DNA of 64,000 nucleotides from Myxococcales bacterium (lineage in GTDB: Bacteria; Myxococcota_A; Polyangia; Polyangiales; Polyangiaceae): positions 34,963-98,962 of the forward strand of contig SECP01000031.1 of NCBI GenBank assembly GCA_004193285.1, in the 5' to 3' direction. Shown one piece after another: positions 42,014 to 50,969 of this stretch; within the stretch, counting starts at the first letter, position 1, and the number at the start of each line of letters is the position of its first letter. The notes under the pieces are model-generated. The model ran no database searches. It had not been told where the DNA came from and was given only the letters and a program-made list of their open reading frames with translations. A program made the translations under genes and the position numbers.

Positions 42014-42432
42014 GGCTCCTTGCGGCTCGCCTCGGCTCGAGCTCGAGCCTGCTCGGGGTCGCACTCTCGCCCGCCGTCCGAGGTGACGAGGGAGCGGAGC
42101 GACTCGGTGTGGGCGAGCCAGTGCGTCCTGACGTGCTCGGGTACGCCGAGCTCCTCCAGCGTTTGCTTGAGGATGGTGAGGCGGCGCGCGAACTGCCCCC
42201 CCATGATCGGGTGGGAGCGGTGGGCTTCGTCGATGGCGCGGCCGGTGTACGGGATGTCTGCGCCGAGGTGCCGCGCCGCGAACTCGTATTCCTTTGCCTT
42301 GACCCGCTCGCGGCGGGCGTTTCGGAAGAAGAAGCCGATCATGACGTCGTCGAAGATGCGGTCCACGAAGCGATCGATGATTTTGCGGAGTGCGGGCTCG
42401 CCTCCGAGATCTTCGAACAACGTCGTCGCCAT
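42010..42432 (-). CDS. Truncated haemoglobin
   Basis: A 140-residue 2-on-2 globin: LFEDLGGEPALRKIIDRFVDRIF (helices A-B), IGFFFRNARRERVKAKEYEF, then DEAHRSHPIMGGQF with the likely proximal His, and LEELGVPEHVRTHWLAHTESL. Subgroup is uncertain; the opening is group-I-like. Such haem proteins bind O2 and NO and often protect against nitrosative stress. The stop overlaps the 3D-domain lipoprotein start by four bases (ATGA), an odd pairing of a cytoplasmic globin with an envelope protein. The upstream gap to the 889-residue protein is 35 bases. Confidence 0.85.
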   Translation of the reverse strand: MATTLFEDLGGEPALRKIIDRFVDRIFDDVMIGFFFRNARRERVKAKEYEFAARHLGADIPYTGRAIDEAHRSHPIMGGQFARRLTILKQTLEELGVPEHVRTHWLAHTESLRSLVTSDGGRECDPEQARARAEASRKEP

Positions 42433-42467
42433 GAGGCGCGCACTTTAGCGCGGATCACGGCGCTTGG

Positions 42468-45137
42468 TCAGTGCAGGTTGCGGAGGCGCCGGATGCGATT
42501 TTGCGCCAGCAAATTGGAAGGATCTAGCCGGTTGGCCTCGCGCCACTCGCGCTCTGCGGCCGGTTTGTCGCCCAGGAGCAGCAGCGCGTCACCCAGCACC
42601 ACGTGGGCGTCCGGGTCGCGCGGCTCACGCGTCAGCGCTCGCTGCGCCCAGCGCATGGCGGCAGCGCCATCGCCGAGCTGATTGAGGACGGCGGCCAAGC
42701 CGCGGCTCGCCTCCAAGCTGTCCGGCTCCAGGACAATCGCGCGTCGGAAGAAGCGCTCGGCGCGGGCCACGTCTTTCTTCTTCAGGGACGCCTCTGCCTC
42801 GTGCAGGTTCCGATCGAGCAAGGCTTTGAACTTGACCGCATCGCTCGGGTCCACGCCGGCCGCGAGCAGCCAAGCCGCTTTCGCGCCCTCGTGGTCGCCG
42901 ATACGAACCAAGCCGTCCCCCAAGAGTGATTGCGCGCGACCGCTGCTCGGATCCAGCGCTGCTGCCGCTCGCGCTTCCTCGGCCGCCGCCGCGCCGTCTT
43001 TGCGAATGAGAAAGAGCTGCGCCAGGTCGATGTGGGCCTGCGGATTCTTGGCGTCCCACCGCACGGCCTTGCAGTAGGCGACCTGCGCTTCGTCCACCTT
43101 CCCCTGCACGAGCGCTTTGGCCCCGGCCGCCTGTTGCTCGTAGGCGGCGCCGGGAAAGTTGCCTTGATCCAGGTGAAGCGGATCGAGCAGCGAGGCGCAG
43201 GTTGGCGCCACGGTGCCTGATTCGTCTTTGCCTACGGGAGCCTTGCGTGGGGGCTCCGCCAGAGGCGCGTCAGGCTTGCTGGCGGCGGCGCTCGGCGCCG
43301 CCGTCGCGAGCTGAGCCGCAGCCGAGCTAGCGGCCGGGGGCGATACCGGTGCTGCTGCGGCTACGCTGAGCGCGCTCGGCGGCGCGCTGGCGGGCGCTCG
43401 GCGCGCCAGAGACCCCAGGAACCAGGCAAGCAGGAGGCCTTGCGCGCAGGCCAAGCCCACGAGCACCGCGGCCATCGGCTTGCTGATGCCGAGCAGTCGG
43501 CGGCTGCCTCGCGGCGCATGCGGGCTCGCCCTCGGCGCCCACACCTCCGCACCGCTCAGCTCGTCTGGCAGCCCGGCGGCGCCGGGGAGCGCCGGTTGAG
43601 GGGGAGGTGGCAAGCTCGGGCTGTGCGGCATCGGGATCGACGGCGCGATCGGCGCCGTTTCCGTGTCCGCCATGTTGAGCGCGACGTCGATGGTGCTCAT
43701 CACGTTGGTGACCGCGGGCTGCTGCACCGGCTCCACGTGAACGCGCCCCGAGCTGAGGACGAGCAGGCCCGATAGCGCCAGCGCGCCGTCGTACGTGCCA
43801 CTCGGGTCGTGAGATGCATGGGCCGAGGCGCCGACCACGAGGCCCTCCGACAGGTCCACCGACGCGGTCAAGCGCGGGTTGGCGATCGTGACGCGGACGG
43901 CCTTCGGCGTCGTTACGAGGGACCGAAGCAAGCGCGCGGGGCCGGTGATCTCGAGGCGAGTGTCGAACGCTTCGCCCCGGGCGGCGAGGTCCACCAAAGA
44001 GGTGTCCGCCTCCGCCAACGAGCGGAGCGCTGCCTGCAGTCGGCCCAGCGCCGGCACGCTCAGCGTGTCCGACCAGACCTCCTCCCACTTCACGACGAGC
44101 AGCGAAGCCCAGCGCAAGCGCGTGTCCTTGCGCATGCGCCGCAGCAGCTCGTAGCCGTGCCCCTGCAGGTGTTGCTCGCCGGCGATGAGCACTTGGGGAT
44201 CGGCCTGGCGTAACCGCGCGAAACGCGCGTCCGAAGGCCGCAAATCAGTCACGACGACCGTAGCCCCGCGTGACCTGAGCTCCTGGGCGACGCTATCGGC
44301 GCGCGCCGAGTCGTCGTCGGCGAGCGCGACCCGCAGCCCTTTGACGCTCGTGTCCGCGCCGTTCAGGTCGAGCTCGGTCGGATCCAGTAGCTTGACGGTG
44401 CCGCCCGCGCGGTCGTCGAACTCGTACTTGAGGGGCTCGGCGTGGACCACGTGGCGACGTACGCGCGTGACGAAGTCGTCGATGAACGCGGCCAACGGGC
44501 GCCCGCTGCCGAGCACGAGGCGCACCGGCTCTTGGGATGCGTCCCCCGGTTGCACGGAGAGGATGCCGCTACGGAGCTCGCTGGTGAGCGCGTTCACGAA
44601 CTCGGAGAGGGTGGCTTCGCCGACTTGGCCGAGCGCCTCCCCGCGCTCCGGGATCTCCCGCGCCAGCCTGGCGATCTGCTCCGCGATCGCATCCATGCTC
44701 GCCGAGCGAGGGATGACCGCGGCTGCGCCGTGCCGAAACGCCTGCAGGCGTTGATCGAGCGCCGGGTTGTCGTCCAAGATCGCGACCGGCACCACGGAGC
44801 TGGAAGGGGAGGCCGCGAGCTTCGTGAGCAGAGCGCGACCGCCATCGGCCGCCGCTTCGTTGGCCAGCAGCACGAGATCCGGAGCGGTGACGATGACGGT
44901 CTCGACCGCCGCGCTCGCGGTCGTGGTCTCCACGTAAACTCGGTGCCGCGCGAGCGCGACACGCAGTGCGGGCTCGAAACCCGCGTCCGAGCCGACCAGC
45001 AGCACCGTCGGCTCGGCGAGCGCGGTCGGCGAGGCCGAGCGGCGAGCGGACGTACGGTTCGTCTTCAGGTCCGTGATGGGACGCGGCACGCCCGCCTGGG
45101 CGGCGCGCGGTGGCACCTCGGACCGAACCGGACGCAT
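42468..45137 (-). CDS. Double pseudo-receiver, membrane-anchored TPR protein
   Basis: An 889-residue protein. Residues 44-160 and 268-385 are receiver-like domains (TVLLVGSDAGF, LRVALADDDSA) but both lack the phospho-accepting Asp: the strand reads PDLVLLANEAA in the first and PQVLIAGEQHL in the second. Between them (about 170-260) is a helical PATAN-like region; similar material recurs at about 380-470. After a Pro-rich linker there is one membrane helix (AAVLVGLACAQGLLLAWFL), an Ala/Pro-rich periplasmic linker, and a TPR domain (about 690-889: AQVAYCKAVRWDAKNPQAHIDLAQ, AERFFRRAIVLEPDSLEASRGL). Probably a scaffold in signalling. No operon partner is evident. Confidence 0.75.
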   Translation of the reverse strand: MRPVRSEVPPRAAQAGVPRPITDLKTNRTSARRSASPTALAEPTVLLVGSDAGFEPALRVALARHRVYVETTTASAAVETVIVTAPDLVLLANEAAADGGRALLTKLAASPSSSVVPVAILDDNPALDQRLQAFRHGAAAVIPRSASMDAIAEQIARLAREIPERGEALGQVGEATLSEFVNALTSELRSGILSVQPGDASQEPVRLVLGSGRPLAAFIDDFVTRVRRHVVHAEPLKYEFDDRAGGTVKLLDPTELDLNGADTSVKGLRVALADDDSARADSVAQELRSRGATVVVTDLRPSDARFARLRQADPQVLIAGEQHLQGHGYELLRRMRKDTRLRWASLLVVKWEEVWSDTLSVPALGRLQAALRSLAEADTSLVDLAARGEAFDTRLEITGPARLLRSLVTTPKAVRVTIANPRLTASVDLSEGLVVGASAHASHDPSGTYDGALALSGLLVLSSGRVHVEPVQQPAVTNVMSTIDVALNMADTETAPIAPSIPMPHSPSLPPPPQPALPGAAGLPDELSGAEVWAPRASPHAPRGSRRLLGISKPMAAVLVGLACAQGLLLAWFLGSLARRAPASAPPSALSVAAAAPVSPPAASSAAAQLATAAPSAAASKPDAPLAEPPRKAPVGKDESGTVAPTCASLLDPLHLDQGNFPGAAYEQQAAGAKALVQGKVDEAQVAYCKAVRWDAKNPQAHIDLAQLFLIRKDGAAAAEEARAAAALDPSSGRAQSLLGDGLVRIGDHEGAKAAWLLAAGVDPSDAVKFKALLDRNLHEAEASLKKKDVARAERFFRRAIVLEPDSLEASRGLAAVLNQLGDGAAAMRWAQRALTREPRDPDAHVVLGDALLLLGDKPAAEREWREANRLDPSNLLAQNRIRRLRNLH

Positions 45138-45247
45138 GACTTCGCATCATCCCAGACTCGACCCGAACCGCAAAGGCGGGACTTTCGTTTCAGTCTCGCG
45201 GTCCCATCCGCTTACACGGTGGGCTAAACGCTCACGTCGACGCTTCG

Positions 45248-46039
45248 CTAAGTTTCGCCACCGATGACGCGCTGGAGAGCCGCGTGGACGCCGCCGTTCG
45301 ACGCGATGATTTGCCCGACGCTCAGGTCGACCGGCCCGCCATCGAGCGCGGTGATCGTGCCTCCGGCGGATAGCACCACCGCCGCGCCCGCCGCCAAATC
45401 CCAGGCGTGCAGGCGGCGCTCCCAGTAGGCGTCGTACGTTCCGTCCGCAACCATGCACATGTCGATCGCGGCCGAGCCGCAGCGACGCACACCGCGTACA
45501 ACCTTTTGAACTCGTACGAACGTGTCCAGGTTGTTGTCGGGCGCGGTTCGCCGATCCGGTGGAAAGCCGGTGGCGCAGAGCGCGTGCTCGAGACGGTCGT
45601 TTTCGCGCACGCGGCAGGGCGCGCCCGAGCGCAGCGCCGGACCGCCCTCATGAGCGGTCCAGGTTAGCCCCAGCGCCGGAGCGACGACGGCTCCGGCAAT
45701 CGGCCGGCCCTCTTCGAGCAGGCCGATGCTCACGCACCAAAAGGGGTGGCCGTGAACGAAGTTGGTCGTTCCGTCCAGCGGATCGCAGTACCAGCTCAGC
45801 CGCTTCGCCTGACCGCCGCCCTCTTCCGCGATCAAGCCGACGTCCGGCGTGGCCGCGGAGAGCCTCGCGCGAATCAAGGCTTCACTCGCCAAGTCGTGCT
45901 CGGTGACGAGGTCGTGCTGGGCCTTCTCGGTGGGGGCTGGGCGCTGCCGGTAACCTCGCATGGCGACCTCCGCCGCCGCCGTGGCCACCTCGAGCGCCAG
46001 CGCTGCGTACGACTCCGGGCTCAGCTCGCTCCGTGACAC
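45248..46039 (-). CDS. Inositol monophosphatase family protein
   Basis: A 263-residue sugar phosphatase of the IMPase (SuhB-like) family. Motif DPLDGTTNFVHG holds the metal-binding Asp residues and catalytic Thr, AEEGGG supplies the upstream Glu, and WDLAAGAAVVLSAGG is the second signature. It dephosphorylates inositol phosphates or similar sugar phosphates with Mg2+. The start is uncertain: I give GTG 46039, which overlaps the upstream YchJ-like gene by 19 bases; a GTG at 46072 would add 11 residues inside that gene. It may be coupled with the upstream gene. Confidence 0.9.
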   Translation of the reverse strand: MSRSELSPESYAALALEVATAAAEVAMRGYRQRPAPTEKAQHDLVTEHDLASEALIRARLSAATPDVGLIAEEGGGQAKRLSWYCDPLDGTTNFVHGHPFWCVSIGLLEEGRPIAGAVVAPALGLTWTAHEGGPALRSGAPCRVRENDRLEHALCATGFPPDRRTAPDNNLDTFVRVQKVVRGVRRCGSAAIDMCMVADGTYDAYWERRLHAWDLAAGAAVVLSAGGTITALDGGPVDLSVGQIIASNGGVHAALQRVIGGET

Positions 46040-46509
46040 TTCTTGTATTTCTTGCCGCTGCCGCAGGGGCACGGGTCGTTACGACCTGCCTTCGGCCCTT
46101 CATTGCGCACGGGCGGCCCTTTGATCTCGATGCCGTCCACGAAGACCCAGCGCGGTCCGTGCTTCTTGAAGATCGCGCGCTCACGGTGATCGATCTTCAC
46201 GCCGCGAATCTTGTAAGAGGCGACGAACTCGACGACGCCGGTCTCGTCCGCGGCCTGGCCCGCTTCCGTGTTCGTGATTTGGAGCCCGAGCCACTCCGCG
46301 CTCTTGGACCACGTCTCGGTGTTGTTCCGATCGACCTCACCAGCGGTTTCCGGGTCGTGCGAGCTCAAGATGAAGTCGACGTCGTGCGTCGCGTACGCGG
46401 TGTACCGCGCGCGCATCAGGTCTTCGGCCGTCTGCGGTAGCGCCTTGCCCGAAATGATCGGACCACAGCAGGTTTCGAGGGATTCGCCTTTTCCGCACGG
46501 ACATGTCAT
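46021..46509 (-). CDS. YchJ-like SEC-C motif protein
   Basis: A 162-residue protein with a SEC-C zinc motif at each end: CPCGKGESLETCC at the start and NDPCPCGSGKKYKKCHG at the stop. Between them lies a NTF2-like domain (about 25-135: AEDLMRARYTAYATHDVDFIL, VEFVASYKIRG, FKKHGPRWVFVDG) typical of the YchJ/UPF0225 family. Biochemical role is unknown; SEC-C motifs bind zinc and proteins such as SecB in SecA. AGGAG stands about 11 bases before the ATG. It overlaps the inositol monophosphatase gene downstream. Confidence 0.9.
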   Translation of the reverse strand: MTCPCGKGESLETCCGPIISGKALPQTAEDLMRARYTAYATHDVDFILSSHDPETAGEVDRNNTETWSKSAEWLGLQITNTEAGQAADETGVVEFVASYKIRGVKIDHRERAIFKKHGPRWVFVDGIEIKGPPVRNEGPKAGRNDPCPCGSGKKYKKCHGAS

Positions 46510-46588
46510 CGGGCAATGAGCTCCTGAAGGGGCGCCGTCCTAGCACGAGCCAGCCGGGGCGCTCAATCTGCCAAGATTTGCCGCAAAA

Positions 46589-48052
46589 CTAGGCGCCGAG
46601 GCGCGTGATGAGCTTGCCGTGAATGCCCCCGAAAGCGCCGTTGGACAGCAGGGCGATGGTGTCCCCCGGCGCCGCCCGGTCACAGAGGGCGTCCAAAATC
46701 GCGTCCACGGACGGCATCTGCCGCGCGACGCGTCCGCGAGCCTCCAGCTGGCTGACGATCGCCGCGAGGTCCAGCCGCTCCGCTTCCGGCAGGTTGTCTC
46801 GACCGAGGGGCGCCAGCAGCACCTCGTCTGCGTCGTCCCAACACTGCACGTACTCGCTCTGGTGCAAGTTGCGGCAAGCGGTCGCGCTCCGCGGCTCGAA
46901 GACGGCGAAGAGCTTGCCGCTAGGGTGCTTTTGCCGCAGCGCTCGCAAGGTTTCCCGGACCGCGGTCGGATGGTGAGCGAAATCGTCGTAGACGAAGATG
47001 CCGCGGGGAGCCCCGAGCAGGTCCTGCCGGCGACGAACGCCCGCGAAGCGCGCCAGCGCCGGGCCGAGATCCTTCAGCTTGGCGCCGTAGCCCTGCGCGC
47101 AGGCGCCGAGCGCGGCGACGGCGTTGCGCAAGTTGTGATGCCCGGGGAGCGGCGACAAGAAGCGCCCGGCGAGCACGCCGCCGGCGAACAGGTCGAACGT
47201 CGTTCCTTCCTCCGCGAACGTGGCCGGCGCCGCTAGCCAGTGCGGAGGCTTGCCGCCGGTGTCCTCTCCCTCCAGCGCGTACCAGGCTACTCGCGCGTCG
47301 TCGCCCAGCGCTTCGTCTACCACGCGCCGCACGAGCGGGTCCGCCGCGTTCGCCACGACGAGCCCGTTTTCAGGGAGGCGCGAGAGCAGCTGTCGAAACG
47401 CCTCCAGGTACGCTTCGAGGGTGGCGTAGATGTCGATGTGATCGTGCTCGATGGACGTCAAAATGACGACCTCCGCCCGGTAGTGTAGAAACTTCGCCGT
47501 CTTCTCGAAGAAGGCGGTGTCGTACTCGTCGCCTTCCAGCACGAAGGGCGGGCGCCGGAGCGGCTTGTCGCCGGTGGGCAAGCGTCGCTCAGCTTCGCGC
47601 CGGGGCGCTCGAAACCCCCGCGGGAAGTTCTTGGGGAGGCCGCCGATCAAAAAGCCCGGCTGCAAGCCGGCGCTCTCGAGCAGCCACGCCGCAAGCGATG
47701 ACGTCGTCGTTTTTCCGTGCGTGCCCGCCACCACCAACGGAGAGGTGCCCAGTAGTACGAACCGATCGAGAGCGCCCGCGATGTGAGTGTACTCGAGGCC
47801 TCCGTCGATGGCGGCTCGCGCTTCCACGTTGGTGGGACGACACACGTTGCCGATGACGACCAAGTCGGGCGCCGGCGAGAGGTGCGCCGCGTCGAAGCCG
47901 CGTCGAGTTTCGACCCCCCACTCCACGAGCGCGGGGCCGATCGGTGGGTCGAACGCCACGTCACTCCCGCTCACACCGTGACCCAGCTCGGCGAGCAAAC
48001 CCGCCAAGGCGCCCATGCCGGTCCCCGCCACCGCGACGACGTGAATTTTCAT
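46589..48052 (-). CDS. mpl: UDP-N-acetylmuramate:tripeptide ligase (peptidoglycan recycling)
   Basis: A 487-residue Mpl: reattaches L-Ala-gamma-D-Glu-meso-diaminopimelate from recycled wall to UDP-N-acetylmuramic acid with ATP. Motifs of the Mur ligase family: N-terminal AGTGMGALAGLL, ATP loop AGTHGKTTTS (109-118), LEGDEYDTAFFEK (Mpl-specific), TSIEHDHIDIY, GHHNLRNAVAALG and DDFAHHPTAVRETL. Length fits Mpl (about 457) rather than MurC. ATG 48052 is taken because the family starts with MKIHV-type residues; a few extra codons lie upstream. It is divergent from metF. Confidence 0.95.
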   Translation of the reverse strand: MKIHVVAVAGTGMGALAGLLAELGHGVSGSDVAFDPPIGPALVEWGVETRRGFDAAHLSPAPDLVVIGNVCRPTNVEARAAIDGGLEYTHIAGALDRFVLLGTSPLVVAGTHGKTTTSSLAAWLLESAGLQPGFLIGGLPKNFPRGFRAPRREAERRLPTGDKPLRRPPFVLEGDEYDTAFFEKTAKFLHYRAEVVILTSIEHDHIDIYATLEAYLEAFRQLLSRLPENGLVVANAADPLVRRVVDEALGDDARVAWYALEGEDTGGKPPHWLAAPATFAEEGTTFDLFAGGVLAGRFLSPLPGHHNLRNAVAALGACAQGYGAKLKDLGPALARFAGVRRRQDLLGAPRGIFVYDDFAHHPTAVRETLRALRQKHPSGKLFAVFEPRSATACRNLHQSEYVQCWDDADEVLLAPLGRDNLPEAERLDLAAIVSQLEARGRVARQMPSVDAILDALCDRAAPGDTIALLSNGAFGGIHGKLITRLGA

Positions 48053-48126
48053 CAACCGGGCTTCAGGAATCATCAAGGGTGCTTTCTGGCATGGCTTTCG
48101 CGTTACTGCTACGGTCGCTCGCCCTT

Positions 48127-48987
48127 ATGAGGATCGTGGAAAAACTCGGTGGTTCTCGCGCCGCCATCTCCTTCGAATTCTTCCCCCCGAAGGACCAAGA
48201 GGGCGTGGACCGCCTGTTCAAGACGGTGGCGGAGCTCGCTCCATTCGCGCCCTCGTACGTGTCGGTGACCTACGGGGCCGGCGGTAGCACGCGGCAGCTC
48301 ACGGTGGAGCTCGTCGGGCGCATCCAGCGCGAGGTCGGCATCGACGCCATGGCCCACCTGACGTGCGTGGGCGCGACGCGTGAAGAGCTCGGCGGCGTGC
48401 TGGATCAGCTGGAGGCCGCGGGGGTTCAGAACGTGATCGCGCTGCGCGGGGATCCTCCGCAGGGGGCGACGTCCTTCATGACTCCGGCGGGCGGGTTCGG
48501 GCACGCGTCCGAGCTGGCGGCGTTCATCAAGGGCCGCGGCACCTTCTGCATCGCCGGCGCCTGCTACCCCGAAAAGCACCCCGAGGCGGTCTCGCTCGAG
48601 TCGGACCTGGAGCGGCTGAAGCACAAGGTGGACGCGGGCGCCGAGCTCCTCATCACCCAGCTGTTCTTCGACAACGCGGACTACTTTTCGTTCGTGGAGC
48701 GCGCGCGCGCCCTGGGCATTCGCGTGCCTATCGTCGCGGGCATCATGCCGGTCACGAACGTCTCGCAAATCAAGCGCTTCACGGCGATGTGCGGAGCGCG
48801 CATGCCCGGCGAGCTCATGCAAAGGCTGGAGACGGTCGCCGCGGACCCCGAGGCGGTCGGTGAAATCGGCGTCCAGCACGCCGTTCAGCAGTGCCGCGAG
48901 CTGCTGGAGGGGGGCGCGCCCGGCATCCATTTCTACACCCTCAACCGCTCCAAAGCGACGGTCGAGATTCTCAAGCGCCTCCGCTGA
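48127..48987 (+). CDS. metF: 5,10-methylenetetrahydrofolate reductase
   Basis: A 286-residue MetF: NAD(P)H- and FAD-dependent reduction of methylene-THF to methyl-THF for methionine synthesis. Motifs: SFEFFPPK with catalytic Glu17, YVSVTYGAGGS, MAHLTCVG, NVIALRGDPP, CIAGACYPEKHPE (flavin contacts), ITQLFFDNADYF and VPIVAGIMPV. Length agrees with the E. coli enzyme (296). ATG 48127 is chosen from family alignment; an upstream in-frame opening adds no family residues. It is a single gene, divergent from mpl across 74 bases. Confidence 0.95.
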   Translation: MRIVEKLGGSRAAISFEFFPPKDQEGVDRLFKTVAELAPFAPSYVSVTYGAGGSTRQLTVELVGRIQREVGIDAMAHLTCVGATREELGGVLDQLEAAGVQNVIALRGDPPQGATSFMTPAGGFGHASELAAFIKGRGTFCIAGACYPEKHPEAVSLESDLERLKHKVDAGAELLITQLFFDNADYFSFVERARALGIRVPIVAGIMPVTNVSQIKRFTAMCGARMPGELMQRLETVAADPEAVGEIGVQHAVQQCRELLEGGAPGIHFYTLNRSKATVEILKRLR

Positions 48988-48993
48988 TTCCCC

Positions 48994-50340
48994 TCATTTA
49001 CGGAGGACTACGCGCGCGCCTTGCTCTGGCGGCAGCGCGACGGCGTGCCACCCGGGCGGCAATTCCGGGCCCAGGAAGCGAAACACGCGCGCGGCGTCAC
49101 GCGGAGATAGCGCGAGCGTTCCCGCGCCGTGCTCGATCCCGAAGCGATCGTGCCAGTAGGCGCCGTGCAGCAGCTGCCCCGAGCTGAGCTCGAGCGCCCA
49201 GGGCACGTCCGCGACCTCGAACGGCTCTCCAAAGCTCGGCGCGGAGAGGCTCGTCGACAAAGCCTTGCTGCGTACGGTCGAGGTGCCGAGCGGGATCGAC
49301 AGGTCGCTCACCGTCCTCGTCTCGGTCTCGGTCTCGGGCAGCTCGCGCGCCACGCTGAGCAGGGTCGCGAACGTCGCGCGCTTTCCTTCGTATGCAACGA
49401 GTGTTCCGGCCGTGACGCTCACGTCCAACCAGCGAGTTTGGTCGCGCACGAACTCCGGGAAAGCGGTGCGCTTCTGGACCACGGTGACGTCTTGATGCCT
49501 CACCCAAAGCTCTTCCCCGCGCCCGGGGTAGGCCCAGTACTTGGTCTTTCCGAGGGTCCTGAATCGGCCGGTGAGGGGAAGCTCGGCGTGGTACTCGAGC
49601 AGGTCTCCCTTCTCGGCCTCGCCGTCGTTGATGCGAAAGGTGCGGACCCCTCGCTTCACGACGAACGCCAGCGGGAGCTCTCGCTTGCCGAGCTCCACTC
49701 CTTCGAAGTCGGAAGGTTTCGCCGCCTCGAGGTCGCTCGCGCGCACGAAGCGGCCATCCGTCAGGAGCGCGAGCCGCGAGTCCGCGCCGCCGGGCTCTTT
49801 GGCTCGCCAGGAACCGACGACGGCCATCCCGGCGCGTCGGTGCAGCCTTCCGACCTCGCGCACCGAGTCGTCTTCGCCCACCACCCGCTCGAACAGGGGC
49901 GTCTCCGATTTGGCGCGCGCATACGTGTACGGCAGCTCCGCGTCACGTTGAGGAGCGAGGGCCATGGCGGCCAAGGTCGGGTGTTTCAGGTCCAGCGTCG
50001 CCTCTGCGCCGACGCAAACGAAGCCGCGAGGCCTCACCGCGTACCAGCCTCCGGCGCAGCCCTTGTGGGAGACGGGCTCGGCCGAGCGCGCCACCCGGCT
50101 GCCGGCACGGAGCGCGCCGAGGCTGGGGGCGCCGGGGTCCGAGTACTCGCGGACCTGAATCTCTTTGGAAACGACGCCGAGCTGCGGCCCATTTTCGGGG
50201 GGGACAGGCGCGTTTCTTACAATGCCCTCGCTGAGGGACAGGGCGGGGGTTTTGGCGCCGTCATCGCAGCCTGTCGTACCCACGACCAGCGCGGTCACGA
50301 GCGCCCACTTACGCGGGTCCGGGCTGCGGGAAATGTGCAC
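48994..50340 (-). CDS. L,D-transpeptidase-like lipoprotein with missing catalytic Cys
   Basis: A 448-residue protein from GTG 50340 (an upstream GTG would add 30). Signal ending VVGTTGC is a lipobox. An SH3-like domain (about 45-100: EIQVREYSDPGAP ... GWYAVRPRGFVCVG) precedes a long middle region. A YkuD-type end follows (RWLDVSVTAGTLVAYEGKRATFATLLS, then HGAYWHDRFG at 392-401). Active family members have S/T-H-G-C here; this protein reads EHGAGTLALSP (403-413), so Ala406 replaces the Cys. It is therefore probably a non-catalytic peptidoglycan-binding paralogue. Convergent with metF. Confidence 0.8.
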   Translation of the reverse strand: MHISRSPDPRKWALVTALVVGTTGCDDGAKTPALSLSEGIVRNAPVPPENGPQLGVVSKEIQVREYSDPGAPSLGALRAGSRVARSAEPVSHKGCAGGWYAVRPRGFVCVGAEATLDLKHPTLAAMALAPQRDAELPYTYARAKSETPLFERVVGEDDSVREVGRLHRRAGMAVVGSWRAKEPGGADSRLALLTDGRFVRASDLEAAKPSDFEGVELGKRELPLAFVVKRGVRTFRINDGEAEKGDLLEYHAELPLTGRFRTLGKTKYWAYPGRGEELWVRHQDVTVVQKRTAFPEFVRDQTRWLDVSVTAGTLVAYEGKRATFATLLSVARELPETETETRTVSDLSIPLGTSTVRSKALSTSLSAPSFGEPFEVADVPWALELSSGQLLHGAYWHDRFGIEHGAGTLALSPRDAARVFRFLGPELPPGWHAVALPPEQGARVVLRK

Positions 50341-50593
50341 GAGCAATCGGCTCGCACGAAGCGCTGGTCTCGGACAAGTTTTTGGACGGTTCGGCGTTCG
50401 CGCGTCCTCGTGCATTCGAGCAATGACCATCAGTGCAAACCGCTGGTTGCGGACCGAACCGGCGGCCTAGTAAAGCACGTAAATGTCAGAGATCTGGTAC
50501 GAGCTTCGCTCAATCATGCTTGGATTGCGGTCTTGCGTCGGCGTTCAATGTTCCTATCCCATCGTGTGGTAGCCCCAACACTATCAATGGTTC

Positions 50594-50947
50594 ATGCCTG
50601 GTGCCGGACTGATCAGAAATCGGCGTCCATTGCCTCTCGCATTTGGCCGCGAAGTTAGAAGACGAAGGCTCGCGCTCGGGCTCACCCTCGAGCAGCTAGC
50701 TGAACGCTCTTCACTGACGCCGAACTACATCGGAACGGTCGAGCACGGCCAACGTGATCCATCGCTGAGCACCATCTTGGCGCTCGCGCGAGGACTCGGC
50801 GTCGCGCCCGGCGAGCTACTCGGAGGCATCGGGGAGACGGGCCCGCTCGCTCTCGAAGCCGCGCGTCTCATCGAGGCGCAGCCGCCGGAGGTGCAAGAGG
50901 CGATGCTGGAGCTGCTGCGATCGATGAGTCGTCGTCGGCGGGGTTGA
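50594..50947 (+). CDS. XRE-family HTH regulator
   Basis: A 117-residue protein with an N-terminal Cro/CI-type helix-turn-helix (about 17-75): FGREVRRRRLALGLTLEQLAERSSL, then TPNYIGTVEHGQRDPSLSTILALARGL. A helical tail (LEAARLIEAQPPEVQEAMLEL) may mediate dimerisation. ATG 50594 lacks an obvious ribosome site. The upstream 253 bases (50341-50593) are AT-richer than the surroundings and hold no clear gene or box. Targets unknown; the outer-membrane-like protein 22 bases downstream could be one. Confidence 0.8.
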   Translation: MPGAGLIRNRRPLPLAFGREVRRRRLALGLTLEQLAERSSLTPNYIGTVEHGQRDPSLSTILALARGLGVAPGELLGGIGETGPLALEAARLIEAQPPEVQEAMLELLRSMSRRRRG

Positions 50948-50969
50948 CCGCGCGCCGTAGCTGCACGAG

